Source: JABCPE02 sp963509715
GTDB taxonomy: Bacteria > Bacteroidota > Bacteroidia > Flavobacteriales > Weeksellaceae
Direction: 5' to 3'
Assembly: GCA_963509715.1 (NCBI GenBank)
Contig: CAUPCB010000015.1
Coordinates: 1-37,233 of the forward strand
DNA: 37,233 bases
The position numbers and the translations under genes were made by a program. Shown piece by piece: positions 23,652 through 31,587 of the stretch. How positions within the stretch are numbered: position 1 is the first letter of the stretch; every line of letters starts with the position of its first letter. The notes under the pieces are model-generated. The model did not search any database. It was given only the letters and a program-made list of their open reading frames with translations, and was not told where the DNA came from.

Positions 23652-25694
23652 TTAGCCAATCTCTATTCCGTTTTCTACCTTTTCATCAGGTGTCACGAAA
23701 GATAGTTTGCCATCTGGTTTGGTTGTAAGCAGGAGCATTCCTTGGGATTCTATTCCTCGGATTTTTCTTGGAGCGAGGTTTAGAAGAATCATCACTTGTT
23801 TCCCGATGATTTCCTCAGGGCTGAAACTTTCTGCAATTCCCGAAACCACGGTTCGAACATCTACGCCGGTATCTACTTTTAGTTTTAGTAATTTGTCAGC
23901 TTTTTCTACTTTTTCAGCTTCTAAAATCGTAGCGGTTCTAAGGTCTATTTTCGTAAAGTCATCAAATGAAATTTGTTCTTTCATAGGGTTTGCGTTAGGA
24001 TTGGTTTTTTGATTGTTTATTTTTGTGTTTTTCAGCTTTTTGATTTGAGTCTCTATTACATCATCCTCTATTTTAGAGAAAAGCAGCGGCATTTCATTGA
24101 TCTGATGCCCTGTCGGGATAGGCGGCGTGTTTAGAACTTCATACCAGTTTTTGTTTCCGAGATTTAGTCCAGATTTCATTTTTTGGGAAGTAAAAGGCAA
24201 GAACGGCTCACACAAATACGCCAGCGCTCCAGCGACTTGTAATGCGCAGAACATCTGTGTTTTCACGCGTTCAGGATTGTCCTTTATTACTTTCCAAGGT
24301 TCTTCATCTGCAAGGTATTTATTTCCTAATCTTGCTAAATTCATCATCTCGGTAAGGGCATCACGGAAACGGAATTCATCTAGGTTTTTACCGATTTTTT
24401 CTGGAATTTGCTGCATTTCGTGGTAAAGGTCTTTATCCACTTGCTCAAATTCATTAGGCTGAGGAACGATTCCGTTGTAATATTTCTGGGTAAGAACCGT
24501 CACACGATTGATAAAATTTCCAAAAATCCCTACCAATTCCGAGTTGTTTTTGGTCTGAAAATCTTTCCAAGTAAAATTATTATCCTTTGTCTCTGGCGCC
24601 GAAGAAAGCAGTGCGTAGCGCAGTGCATCCTGCTGGTCAGGGAAATCCTCTACATATTCGTGAGCCCATACAGCCCAATTTCTCGAAGTAGAAATTTTAT
24701 CATTTTCAAGGTTAAGGAATTCAAACGCAGGGACATTTTTCGGCATGATGTAGTCTCCATGAGCTTTCATCATTGATGGGAAAATGATGCAGTGGAAGAC
24801 AATGTTGTCCTTCCCAATGAAGTGAATAAGGTCTGTTTCTTCATTTTGCCAAAAATCTTTCCAATTTTTGCCGTTTTTCTCTGCCCATTCCTGCGTGAAA
24901 GAAATATAGCCGATAGGCGCATCAAACCAAACATAAAGCACCTTGCCTTCCGCATTTGGAAGTGGAACAGGAACGCCCCAGTTTAGGTCACGGGTCATGG
25001 CTCTTGGTTTTAGTCCATCATTGAGCCAAGATTTTACTTGTCCGTATACATTAGGTTTCCAGTCGTCCTGATGTCCTTTGATAATCCATTCGTTCAGAAA
25101 GTTTTCATACTCGTTTAGAGGAAGATACCAGTTTTTTGTTTCCTTTAAAACAGGCGTGTTACCGCTGAGCATGGATTTTGGGTTGATAAGTTCCGTAGGC
25201 GAAAGGGTAGAACCGCATTTTTCGCATTGGTCGCCATAGGCATTTTCATTGCTGCATTTTGGGCATGTACCTACGATATATCTGTCGGCAAGGAATTCTC
25301 CAGCCTGTTCATCAAAAAATTGTTCAGAAATTTCTTCCTCGAATTTACCTTTGTTATAGAGGTTTAGGAAGAATTCTTGGCTTACTTCATAGTGTTTTTT
25401 GGAGGTCGTTCTGGAATATTCATCAAAGGAAATCCCTAAATCCACGAAAGATTTTTTAATAATTTCATGATATTTGTCCACCACATCCTGCGGAGTGATG
25501 CCTTCTTTTTTTGCTCTAATGGTGATGGGAATACCGTGTTCATCAGAACCACAGATAAAGGCAACTTCCTGTCCCGTATTTCTCTGAAATCTTGCATAAA
25601 CATCAGCAGGGATATATACACCCGCTAAATGCCCAATATGCACAGGTCCATTGGCATAAGGCAGGGCAGCGGTAATCATTTTTCTCTTTGACAT
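23652..25694 (-). CDS. metG: Methionyl-tRNA synthetase
   Basis: A 680-residue class I aminoacyl-tRNA synthetase that charges tRNA-Met. HIGH is at 19-22, the zinc-binding knuckle CPKCSNENAYGDQCEKCG supplies four cysteines, and the KMSKS equivalent is KISTS at 333-337. A C-terminal EMAP/Trbp111-like tRNA-binding domain follows, from FDDFTKIDLRTATILEAEKV to the end. The ATG at 25694 is preferred over one at 25715, because the latter lies within or before the -7 box TATATTTG (minus strand, 25720-25713) and so should not be transcribed. Complete and essential. Confidence 0.98.
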   Translation of the reverse strand: MSKRKMITAALPYANGPVHIGHLAGVYIPADVYARFQRNTGQEVAFICGSDEHGIPITIRAKKEGITPQDVVDKYHEIIKKSFVDLGISFDEYSRTTSKKHYEVSQEFFLNLYNKGKFEEEISEQFFDEQAGEFLADRYIVGTCPKCSNENAYGDQCEKCGSTLSPTELINPKSMLSGNTPVLKETKNWYLPLNEYENFLNEWIIKGHQDDWKPNVYGQVKSWLNDGLKPRAMTRDLNWGVPVPLPNAEGKVLYVWFDAPIGYISFTQEWAEKNGKNWKDFWQNEETDLIHFIGKDNIVFHCIIFPSMMKAHGDYIMPKNVPAFEFLNLENDKISTSRNWAVWAHEYVEDFPDQQDALRYALLSSAPETKDNNFTWKDFQTKNNSELVGIFGNFINRVTVLTQKYYNGIVPQPNEFEQVDKDLYHEMQQIPEKIGKNLDEFRFRDALTEMMNLARLGNKYLADEEPWKVIKDNPERVKTQMFCALQVAGALAYLCEPFLPFTSQKMKSGLNLGNKNWYEVLNTPPIPTGHQINEMPLLFSKIEDDVIETQIKKLKNTKINNQKTNPNANPMKEQISFDDFTKIDLRTATILEAEKVEKADKLLKLKVDTGVDVRTVVSGIAESFSPEEIIGKQVMILLNLAPRKIRGIESQGMLLLTTKPDGKLSFVTPDEKVENGIEIG

Positions 25695-25712
25695 ATAATT
25701 CCTTATTTTTTG

Positions 25713-25720
25713 CAAATATA
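25713..25720 (-). promoter_or_regulatory. -7 box of metG
   Basis: TATATTTG on the minus strand matches TAnnTTTG. It lies 18 bases before the chosen metG ATG, which places the transcript start after the alternative ATG at 25715. No TTG with proper spacing is seen. Confidence 0.45.
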
Positions 25721-25839
25721 AGGATTATTGACCTATTTTTTGGTAGTTTTTATTTATGAGAAATAACAGTTTTTGTACATAAAAGATGAAAAATAAAGGA
25801 TTTTGAGTTATTCAAAATGTAAAATAGCGCGGCTAAGTC

Positions 25840-25869
25840 TTGGTTATTTTTGAAAAAAAATTACCTTTG
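25840..25869 (+). promoter_or_regulatory. Flavobacterial promoter of the porin gene
   Basis: TTG at 25840-25842, a 19-base spacer and TACCTTTG at 25862-25869 match the consensus in sequence and spacing. An in-frame TTG codon at 25850 lies inside the promoter, supporting the ATG at 25892. Confidence 0.75.
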
Positions 25870-25891
25870 TATCCGTAAAATCAATAATTAT

Positions 25892-27025
25892 ATGAAAAGA
25901 GCAATTGTGTATTTGGGAATGATTTTGATAAGTCAAAATCTATTTTCTCAGGAAGGAGAAGAAAAGGAACAGCTACAAGTGGAAGAACCTAAACAAGAGG
26001 TTTCTAACAAATTGTCAAATTTCACTATTTCTGGATATACGGAGGTTTTCTACTCGTATGATTTTAATCAGAGAGCAGACCACATCAGACAGCCGTTTTT
26101 TTATACATTTAACCGACACAACGAGGTGAATGTAAACATCGCAAGGCTAAAAGCAGAATATGCAACAGACAATATGCGTGCTAATATAGCCCTGATGGCG
26201 GGAACTTACCCAGAAGATAACTTATCAGCAGAACAGGGAATGCTGAAACTGGTTCAGGAAGCGAACATCGGGTTTAGAATTTCTAAAACTAAAAATCTCT
26301 GGATAGATACTGGGGTGATGCCGTCTTACATCGGTTCAGAAGGGGAAATCAGTAAAGATAATCTCGCTTTGACAAGAACTATCGCTGTTGCACAAGAGCC
26401 TTTTTTCATGACAGGGGCGCAGATTACCTACATTACAGATAATAATAAATGGACTTTCATGGGAGGAGTCTATAACGGATGGCAGATAATCAAAAGACAA
26501 AACAGTAATACTAAACTGCCAGCATTTGGGGCAAGAGTAGCATACCAACCAAATGAAAAATGGTTCTTTAATTCTTCTGCTTATATAGGAAAAGACCCAG
26601 CTACGGAAACTAAAATGAGATATTTTAATAATTTCTACACTAACTATAAGGCGAGTGACAAGTTAGAATTCCAGTTCGTGTTTGATGTTGGTGCAGAGCA
26701 GTCTGTGGAAGGTTCTAACAAGCACTATTTCTGGTGGTCTCCTAACATTTTAGCGAAATATTATTTTACGCCTAAATTCTCTACAGCGGGAAGAGTGGAG
26801 TATTTTGATGATTCTAAAGATATTATGACCTTCGGAGGAGGGCAAAGATTCCAAATCTGGGGAGCATCATTAAACTTTGATTATTTAATCAATAAAAACT
26901 TGATGTGGCGTTTGGAATTCAGAAACTTACAATCTAAAGACCCTATTTTCCAAAAGATAGACCAGTCTCATCCAAATGTTAAGAATAACTTCTTCATTAC
27001 TACGATGTTGGCTGCTTGGTTCTAA
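25892..27025 (+). CDS. Outer-membrane porin (BBP2/OmpL-like)
   Basis: A 377-residue beta-barrel protein. The Sec signal is MKRAIVYLGMILISQNLFSQ. A short charged stretch rich in Glu/Gln follows, then barrel strands starting at FTISGYTEVFYSYDFN. Repeated amphipathic strands with aromatic ends (WTFMGGVYNGWQII, FQFVFDVGAEQ, LMWRLEFRNLQSKDP) and a terminal Phe (FITTMLAAWF) match the putative beta-barrel porin-2 family common in Bacteroidota. It would allow diffusion of small solutes across the outer membrane; specificity is unknown. It is a single-gene transcript with a strong promoter and terminator. Confidence 0.85.
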   Translation: MKRAIVYLGMILISQNLFSQEGEEKEQLQVEEPKQEVSNKLSNFTISGYTEVFYSYDFNQRADHIRQPFFYTFNRHNEVNVNIARLKAEYATDNMRANIALMAGTYPEDNLSAEQGMLKLVQEANIGFRISKTKNLWIDTGVMPSYIGSEGEISKDNLALTRTIAVAQEPFFMTGAQITYITDNNKWTFMGGVYNGWQIIKRQNSNTKLPAFGARVAYQPNEKWFFNSSAYIGKDPATETKMRYFNNFYTNYKASDKLEFQFVFDVGAEQSVEGSNKHYFWWSPNILAKYYFTPKFSTAGRVEYFDDSKDIMTFGGGQRFQIWGASLNFDYLINKNLMWRLEFRNLQSKDPIFQKIDQSHPNVKNNFFITTMLAAWF

Positions 27026-27045
27026 TAAAATTAAAAATGATATAA

Positions 27046-27081
27046 CGAAAATTCCACTCTATCATCGAGTGGAATTTTTTA
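27046..27081. terminator. Bidirectional terminator after the porin gene
   Basis: AAAATTCCACTC (27048-27059) pairs perfectly with GAGTGGAATTTT (27067-27078) around TATCATC. It lies between the convergent porin (+) and aspartoacylase-like (-) genes. Confidence 0.9.
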
Positions 27082-27083
27082 TT

Positions 27084-28109
27084 TTACGAAGTGATGCAGA
27101 ACATGGTTTCTCCTTTGTTTACGGGAGGAGTTTCTATTTTGTAAAGAATCATTCCGCTTTCTGGTGCGGATATTTTTTGAAGTAAATTTCCGAACTCATC
27201 CGTAATGTAGCCCAAATCATCGCCTTTTTTCACATACTCGCCTGCCTTGTGTTTGCTGTAAAAAATCCCGCTTACAGGAACTTTTATATAAGATTGTTTT
27301 GTGAAAGTCTTACGAGATGCAGGTTTTTTATACAGCGCTGAAGAATACATTTTCATCATTCCTATCATGTTGTAGATGGATTCTTTTAGCATTTTTACTT
27401 CATTAGCTCCGTTTACTCCGAGTTTTCCCGCTTCAAGGCTCAGTGCAGTGACATCATTCTGAACCGCTTGTTTAAAGGCGTAAAGCGCTGGTTCTGTTTT
27501 ACTAATGTTATAAGGATAACTCACGATATAGGGCAGCACAGACGCCTCCGAAAGTTTTAGGGCTGTTTTGGCTTTTTCAGCAGGATCTTTGTTGTCATAG
27601 TAGCAGACAAAAGGAACCAAATCCTCATTGGCATCGCCTCCGTGAATATCCAGAAAAACATCTGAAATAGGGATGATGTTTTTGGTGATGTGATTTGCTA
27701 TCTGCTCTGTGATGGTGCCGTTTTCTTTCCCTGGGAATGAGGTGTTTAGGTTTTTCTTGTCCGTAGGGTTTAGGTAAGGGACACGCTCATAAAAAGCACC
27801 AATGTTCGTTATGGGTAAAATTATCAGTGTTCCTTTTAGTTTGGCTGGGTCTATCTCTTTCATTAGTTCCTGAACCGCCATTATAGGAGGATATTCGTAT
27901 CCGTGGACTCCTGCCAAGATGGTGAATACAGGTCCTTTTTCCTTTCCATTGATGATGGAAATGGGAATGTAGTGATGCGGATTTTCTTCGTTAAATTTAA
28001 TTTTTAAATCAGTTCTTTTAGAAGGATTATTTTTAATGATAGAAACGATGTCTTGTGATTTCATAAAACAAATGAAGAAAGTAAAGAAAACCAAAAATAA
28101 TTTTTTCAT
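27084..28109 (-). CDS. Exported succinylglutamate desuccinylase/aspartoacylase-family protein
   Basis: A 341-residue zinc hydrolase of the AstE/AspA (M14-like) family. Zinc ligands are His69 and Glu72 in LAGVHGYEYP and His156 in FLDIHGGD. The LNTSFPG block and SLEAGKLG, with the likely catalytic Glu, follow. Unlike cytosolic family members it begins with a Sec signal (MKKLFLVFFTFFICFMKSQ), so it is probably periplasmic and may trim amide or peptide bonds there. The start at 28109 is chosen for this signal; the frame is open further upstream, but that stretch overlaps the end of ruvC. It follows ruvC after 10 bases and is likely in the trmB-ruvC operon. Substrate unknown. Confidence 0.85.
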   Translation of the reverse strand: MKKLFLVFFTFFICFMKSQDIVSIIKNNPSKRTDLKIKFNEENPHHYIPISIINGKEKGPVFTILAGVHGYEYPPIMAVQELMKEIDPAKLKGTLIILPITNIGAFYERVPYLNPTDKKNLNTSFPGKENGTITEQIANHITKNIIPISDVFLDIHGGDANEDLVPFVCYYDNKDPAEKAKTALKLSEASVLPYIVSYPYNISKTEPALYAFKQAVQNDVTALSLEAGKLGVNGANEVKMLKESIYNMIGMMKMYSSALYKKPASRKTFTKQSYIKVPVSGIFYSKHKAGEYVKKGDDLGYITDEFGNLLQKISAPESGMILYKIETPPVNKGETMFCITS

Positions 28110-28119
28110 GCGGATAGAT

Positions 28120-28674
28120 TTATTTGATTCGGTCAGGATTTTGTTTGATAAAACTATCCCAGCTGGAATATGAGGCGCTTTTTTCCGTTTTATTAGAATT
28201 AAAATAATGACAAACCGCCACCGCGAGTCCATCGGACGCATCTAAATATTTGGTTGGAAATTCTTTGAGACCGAGCAGGTTTTTTAGCATAGCGGCTACC
28301 TGTTCCTTGCTGGCGTTTCCATTTCCTGTTATCGCCATTTTTACTTTTTTGGGCGAATATTCTGTGATGGGAATATCACGATATAGGCTGGCTGCCATGG
28401 CTACTCCCTGCGCTCTCCCGAGTTTCAGCATACTCTGCACATTTTTCCCATAAAAAGGTGCTTCTAGAGCGACTTCATCGGGATGATATTCATCAATTAG
28501 TGCTAAGGTTTTCTCAAAAATATATTTTAGTTTTGTTTCGTGGTTTGGGTATTTTTTTAGCACAAGTTCATGGATGGAGACCAGCTCCATTTTACTGCCC
28601 TTTGTAGAAATGATACCAAATCCCATCACGGTGGTTCCTGGGTCTATGCCTAAAATGATTTTTTCTGCCGTCAT
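28120..28674 (-). CDS. ruvC: Holliday junction resolvase RuvC
   Basis: A 184-residue endonuclease that cuts Holliday junctions made by RuvAB branch migration. The four catalytic carboxylates are visible: Asp11 in LGIDPGT, Glu70 in ALEAPF, and Asp144 and Asp147 in DASDGLAVAVCH. Length is near the family norm, with a slightly longer C-terminal tail. It lies 48 bases downstream of trmB and 10 bases upstream of the aspartoacylase-like gene. ruvA and ruvB are not in the window. Confidence 0.98.
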   Translation of the reverse strand: MTAEKIILGIDPGTTVMGFGIISTKGSKMELVSIHELVLKKYPNHETKLKYIFEKTLALIDEYHPDEVALEAPFYGKNVQSMLKLGRAQGVAMAASLYRDIPITEYSPKKVKMAITGNGNASKEQVAAMLKNLLGLKEFPTKYLDASDGLAVAVCHYFNSNKTEKSASYSSWDSFIKQNPDRIK

Positions 28675-28722
28675 ACTTAGAGTAGTAATTTTTTAAACTT
28701 GTAAATATATGATAATCAGTTT

Positions 28723-29400
28723 TTATTTAATTCTGAATTTAATGTAAGTGATGGTTTTTCCTTTGGAAGAGAAAAGCTCCTCGTAGTAGGTTCTCACTTC
28801 TCTGAGCAGCGGTGTTTCTGGGTCGTATTCAGGCGCACCATAGATGTCATGGTGAGCAGATAAAATTTCGTACCCAAGTCCCTGTAACAGCCCTAGAGTG
28901 TATCCGTGCAGAAATTCGGAATCCGTTTTTAGGTGAATTATAGCGTTTTTCTTTAAGATTTTTTTGTATCGTTCTAGGAATTCAGGGTTTGTGAGCCTGT
29001 GTTTGGTTCTACGGTATTTTATCTGTGGGTCAGGGAAAGTGATCCATATTTCATCTATTTCTTCCTCTCCAAAAAAATGCTCTATCAGCTCTATCTGCGT
29101 TCTCAGAAAAGCCACATTTTTCATTCCCAAAGTGTGGGCTTCCTTTGCACCGAACCAAAATCTCGCACCCTTTATATCTATCCCGATGAAGTTTTTATCA
29201 GGGAATGCTTTTGCCATGTTTACAGAGTATTCTCCTTTTCCACAGCCGAGTTCTAGGACGATGGGTTTATCATTTTTAAAGAAATCCTGTCTCCATTTTC
29301 CTTTTAGATAAAAGCCATTCAGAGCCTCCTCTCGTGTGGGCTGAATTACATTCGGAAGTGTCTTGTTTTCGGCAAAACGAGCCAATTTATTTTTCCCCAT
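28723..29400 (-). CDS. trmB: tRNA (guanine46-N7)-methyltransferase
   Basis: A 225-residue, SAM-dependent enzyme that forms m7G46 in the tRNA variable loop. The SAM loop is LELGCGKGEYS (49-59), followed by FIGIDIKGARFW and the substrate motif ITFPDPQIKYRRTKHRL. The usual FPDPW of proteobacterial TrmB reads FPDPQ here. The C-terminal YYEELFSSKGKTITYIKFRI is typical. A TACTTTTG -7 box lies on the minus strand at 29421-29428. It is probably the first gene of a three-gene operon with ruvC and the exported hydrolase. Confidence 0.96.
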   Translation of the reverse strand: MGKNKLARFAENKTLPNVIQPTREEALNGFYLKGKWRQDFFKNDKPIVLELGCGKGEYSVNMAKAFPDKNFIGIDIKGARFWFGAKEAHTLGMKNVAFLRTQIELIEHFFGEEEIDEIWITFPDPQIKYRRTKHRLTNPEFLERYKKILKKNAIIHLKTDSEFLHGYTLGLLQGLGYEILSAHHDIYGAPEYDPETPLLREVRTYYEELFSSKGKTITYIKFRIK

Positions 29401-29506
29401 TTTATTACAATTAAAGACCGCAAAAGTAGAAAAAATACCGATGAGAAAAAAGAAAAACGATAAATACTGACTAGTGTCATGTTTTTGAAAAAAGATGATA
29501 TTTTAT

Positions 29507-29537
29507 TTGTAATGATAAATTTTAAATGTTACTTTTG
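29507..29537 (+). promoter_or_regulatory. Promoter of the siderophore uptake operon
   Basis: TTG at 29507-29509, a 20-base spacer and TACTTTTG at 29530-29537 match the Flavobacterium consensus. An ATG at 29526 precedes the -7 box, so the ATG at 29562 is the start. The spacer and box contain GTAATGATAAATTTTAAATGTTAC-like dyad symmetry (29509-29532) that could be an operator, weakly reminiscent of a Fur site. Confidence 0.65.
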
Positions 29538-29561
29538 CGGGAATTTTTAACAAGAATTGAG

Positions 29562-30548
29562 ATGAAAGTATTGAAGGTAGTTTTATCATCGATGATTTTA
29601 TTAGCCCAGTTATCTTGCTCCAAAGGCGCAGGAGAGGCTTCTTCAAAAGAAACAAAAGAAGAAAAAAAGGAGGCGTATTTTTCATATGAATTTAATGACG
29701 GAGCGGATACTTTGGTCGTGAATGTGAATAAAACACCAGATAAGGCAGTTTTGTTTTCGCATTTTATGACGGAGATGTTTTTGGCTTTAGGTTTAGGAGA
29801 CAAAATAGTAGTGGCGACAGAGGAAGGGCCTATTTTACCAGAGTTTAAAGAAGCCTATGATAAGATTCCTGTAAGACTTAAAGGACACCATGCTATTTAT
29901 TCCAAGGAAGAGTTTTTGCTTTCAGGAGTGGATTTCGTTTCTGGATGGGACGGAGCAATCAAATCGGAGGCTACGGGAACACCACAGGAGCTTATCGATA
30001 AGGGAATTTATCCATTTGTCGCAAAAGCAGTGAGGGATAATGAAACTCTCGAAACGGTTTATGAAGACTTCTATACTTTAGGAAAGATTTTTAAAGTAGA
30101 AAAAAATGCAGAAAAAGTGGTTTCTGAGATGAAAGCCAAACTGGAAAACGCACAGAAAAACTTTATAAAAAAGGAAAACAAACCAAAAGTTTTGGTTTTC
30201 TCAGTTATTGAAAACGGACTGTATATTTCCGCAGGACTTACTACGGATTTGATAAACAAAGCAGGAGGTCAGAATGTTTATGCAGACCAATCGGCAGACC
30301 ATGTATTCGTATCATACGAAAGTTTAGTAGATAGAAATCCTGATATTATTATAATAGCAGATATGGAGGGAGAAGGGCGCTCATCTTATGAAGAAAAGAA
30401 AAAGGCACTGAAAGAACACCCAGCACTGAAAAATATACCAGCAGTAAAGAATGATAATATCCATAAAATAGCTTTGGAGGATATTTCGCCAGGGGTTAGG
30501 AATATAGATTTTATAATTAAATTAAATAAATTGTTGTATGAAAAGTAG
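29562..30548 (+). CDS. Iron-siderophore ABC transporter substrate-binding lipoprotein
   Basis: A 328-residue periplasmic binding protein of the Peripla_BP_2 (FepB/BtuF) type, made of two lobes joined by a long helix. The lipoprotein signal ends at Cys19 (LLAQLSC). Landmarks are the first lobe with FLALGLGDKIVVAT and SGVDFVSGWDG, the linker helix from about residue 150 to 210 (ETLETVYEDFYTLGKIF onward), and the second lobe with KVLVFSVIENGLYISAG and RNPDIIIIADMEGEG. Its last 11 bases overlap the permease gene, showing tight coupling. It is the first gene of the operon SBP-permease-ATPase-receptor. The ligand is probably a ferric siderophore given the downstream receptor; cobalamin or heme cannot be excluded. 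Confidence 0.92.
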   Translation: MKVLKVVLSSMILLAQLSCSKGAGEASSKETKEEKKEAYFSYEFNDGADTLVVNVNKTPDKAVLFSHFMTEMFLALGLGDKIVVATEEGPILPEFKEAYDKIPVRLKGHHAIYSKEEFLLSGVDFVSGWDGAIKSEATGTPQELIDKGIYPFVAKAVRDNETLETVYEDFYTLGKIFKVEKNAEKVVSEMKAKLENAQKNFIKKENKPKVLVFSVIENGLYISAGLTTDLINKAGGQNVYADQSADHVFVSYESLVDRNPDIIIIADMEGEGRSSYEEKKKALKEHPALKNIPAVKNDNIHKIALEDISPGVRNIDFIIKLNKLLYEK

Positions 30549-31587
30549 ATATCGATTTGGAGTCGTATTTTCGATATTGTGTGTGGTTTTATTTGTATTG
30601 TTTGTAATGGCAATAGGGGTAGTAACCTCTAATCTAGATGCAGAAACTGCTTATAAAATAGCAGCAAATAAAATAACAGGAACAGAAATCTATGAGCCAT
30701 ACTGGCCACTGACACATGAAACTATAATCTGGGAGGTGAGACTTCCAAGGGTTTTGTTATCCATAATTTGTGGGGCGGGACTTGCGGTCTGCGGTGTGCT
30801 GATGCAGTGCGTGACCAAAAACCCTATCGCAGACCCATATGTGCTTGGTTTAGCGTCAGGGGCATCTACGGGAGCAGTGTTTGTTATTGTTTTGGGAGGT
30901 GGTGCTATGGGGCTGGCATCTGTTTCTACAGGGGCTTTCATAGGAACTTTGATATGTAGTGTACTGGTTTTCGTGATAGGAACAGAGTACGGAAGAAATA
31001 CATCTACTACGAGGCTGATTCTCTCGGGATTGGCTATATCTACGATATTTACAGCGCTTACGGATTTGATAATTTCCTTAGCTAAGAACGCGAGTCAAGT
31101 GAAAAGTGCATTGTTCTGGACTATGGGAAGTTTGGGAGGTGCTACTTGGGAGTTGCTTCCTATTCCGTTTGTGATACTTATTTTGGTGGTTTTGGTGGTT
31201 TTAGGATTGTCTAAATCATTGGATTTATTGCTTTTCGGAGATGAAAACGCTACAATGCTGGGGATGAATGTTAATTTGATGAAAACATTTATAGTTATCG
31301 TAGCATCATTGCTTACCTCTGTTTTGGTATCGGCAACAGGAGCAATAGGATTCATGGGGCTGATGGTGCCTCACATAGCGAGAATGCTTTGTGGGAATAA
31401 ACACGCGAGGCTGGTTCCTATGGCAGCGGTGATAGGAGCGATTTTCCTGCTCTGCTGTGACCTTTTTGCTAAAAATGCTTTCTATCCGAAGGATTTACCG
31501 ATAGGTATCCTTACATCACTTATAGGAGGGCCGTTCTTCCTTTGGATGCTGATGGACAAAAATTATTCATTTAAATCAGGAAAATAA
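30538..31587 (+). CDS. FecCD-family ABC transporter permease
   Basis: A 349-residue inner-membrane permease of the FecCD/BtuC type with about nine to ten hydrophobic segments. Typical blocks are WEVRLPRVLLSIICGAGLAVCGVLMQ (about 65-90), the GLASGASTGAVFVIVLGG turn, the LSGLAISTIFTALTDLI helix, and the ATPase-contact region ATGAIGFMGLMVPHIARML near residue 270. One gene is present, so the channel should be a homodimer. Its ATG lies 11 bases inside the binding-protein gene, and its stop shares one base with the ATPase start (TAATG). Confidence 0.95.
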   Translation: MKSRYRFGVVFSILCVVLFVLFVMAIGVVTSNLDAETAYKIAANKITGTEIYEPYWPLTHETIIWEVRLPRVLLSIICGAGLAVCGVLMQCVTKNPIADPYVLGLASGASTGAVFVIVLGGGAMGLASVSTGAFIGTLICSVLVFVIGTEYGRNTSTTRLILSGLAISTIFTALTDLIISLAKNASQVKSALFWTMGSLGGATWELLPIPFVILILVVLVVLGLSKSLDLLLFGDENATMLGMNVNLMKTFIVIVASLLTSVLVSATGAIGFMGLMVPHIARMLCGNKHARLVPMAAVIGAIFLLCCDLFAKNAFYPKDLPIGILTSLIGGPFFLWMLMDKNYSFKSGK

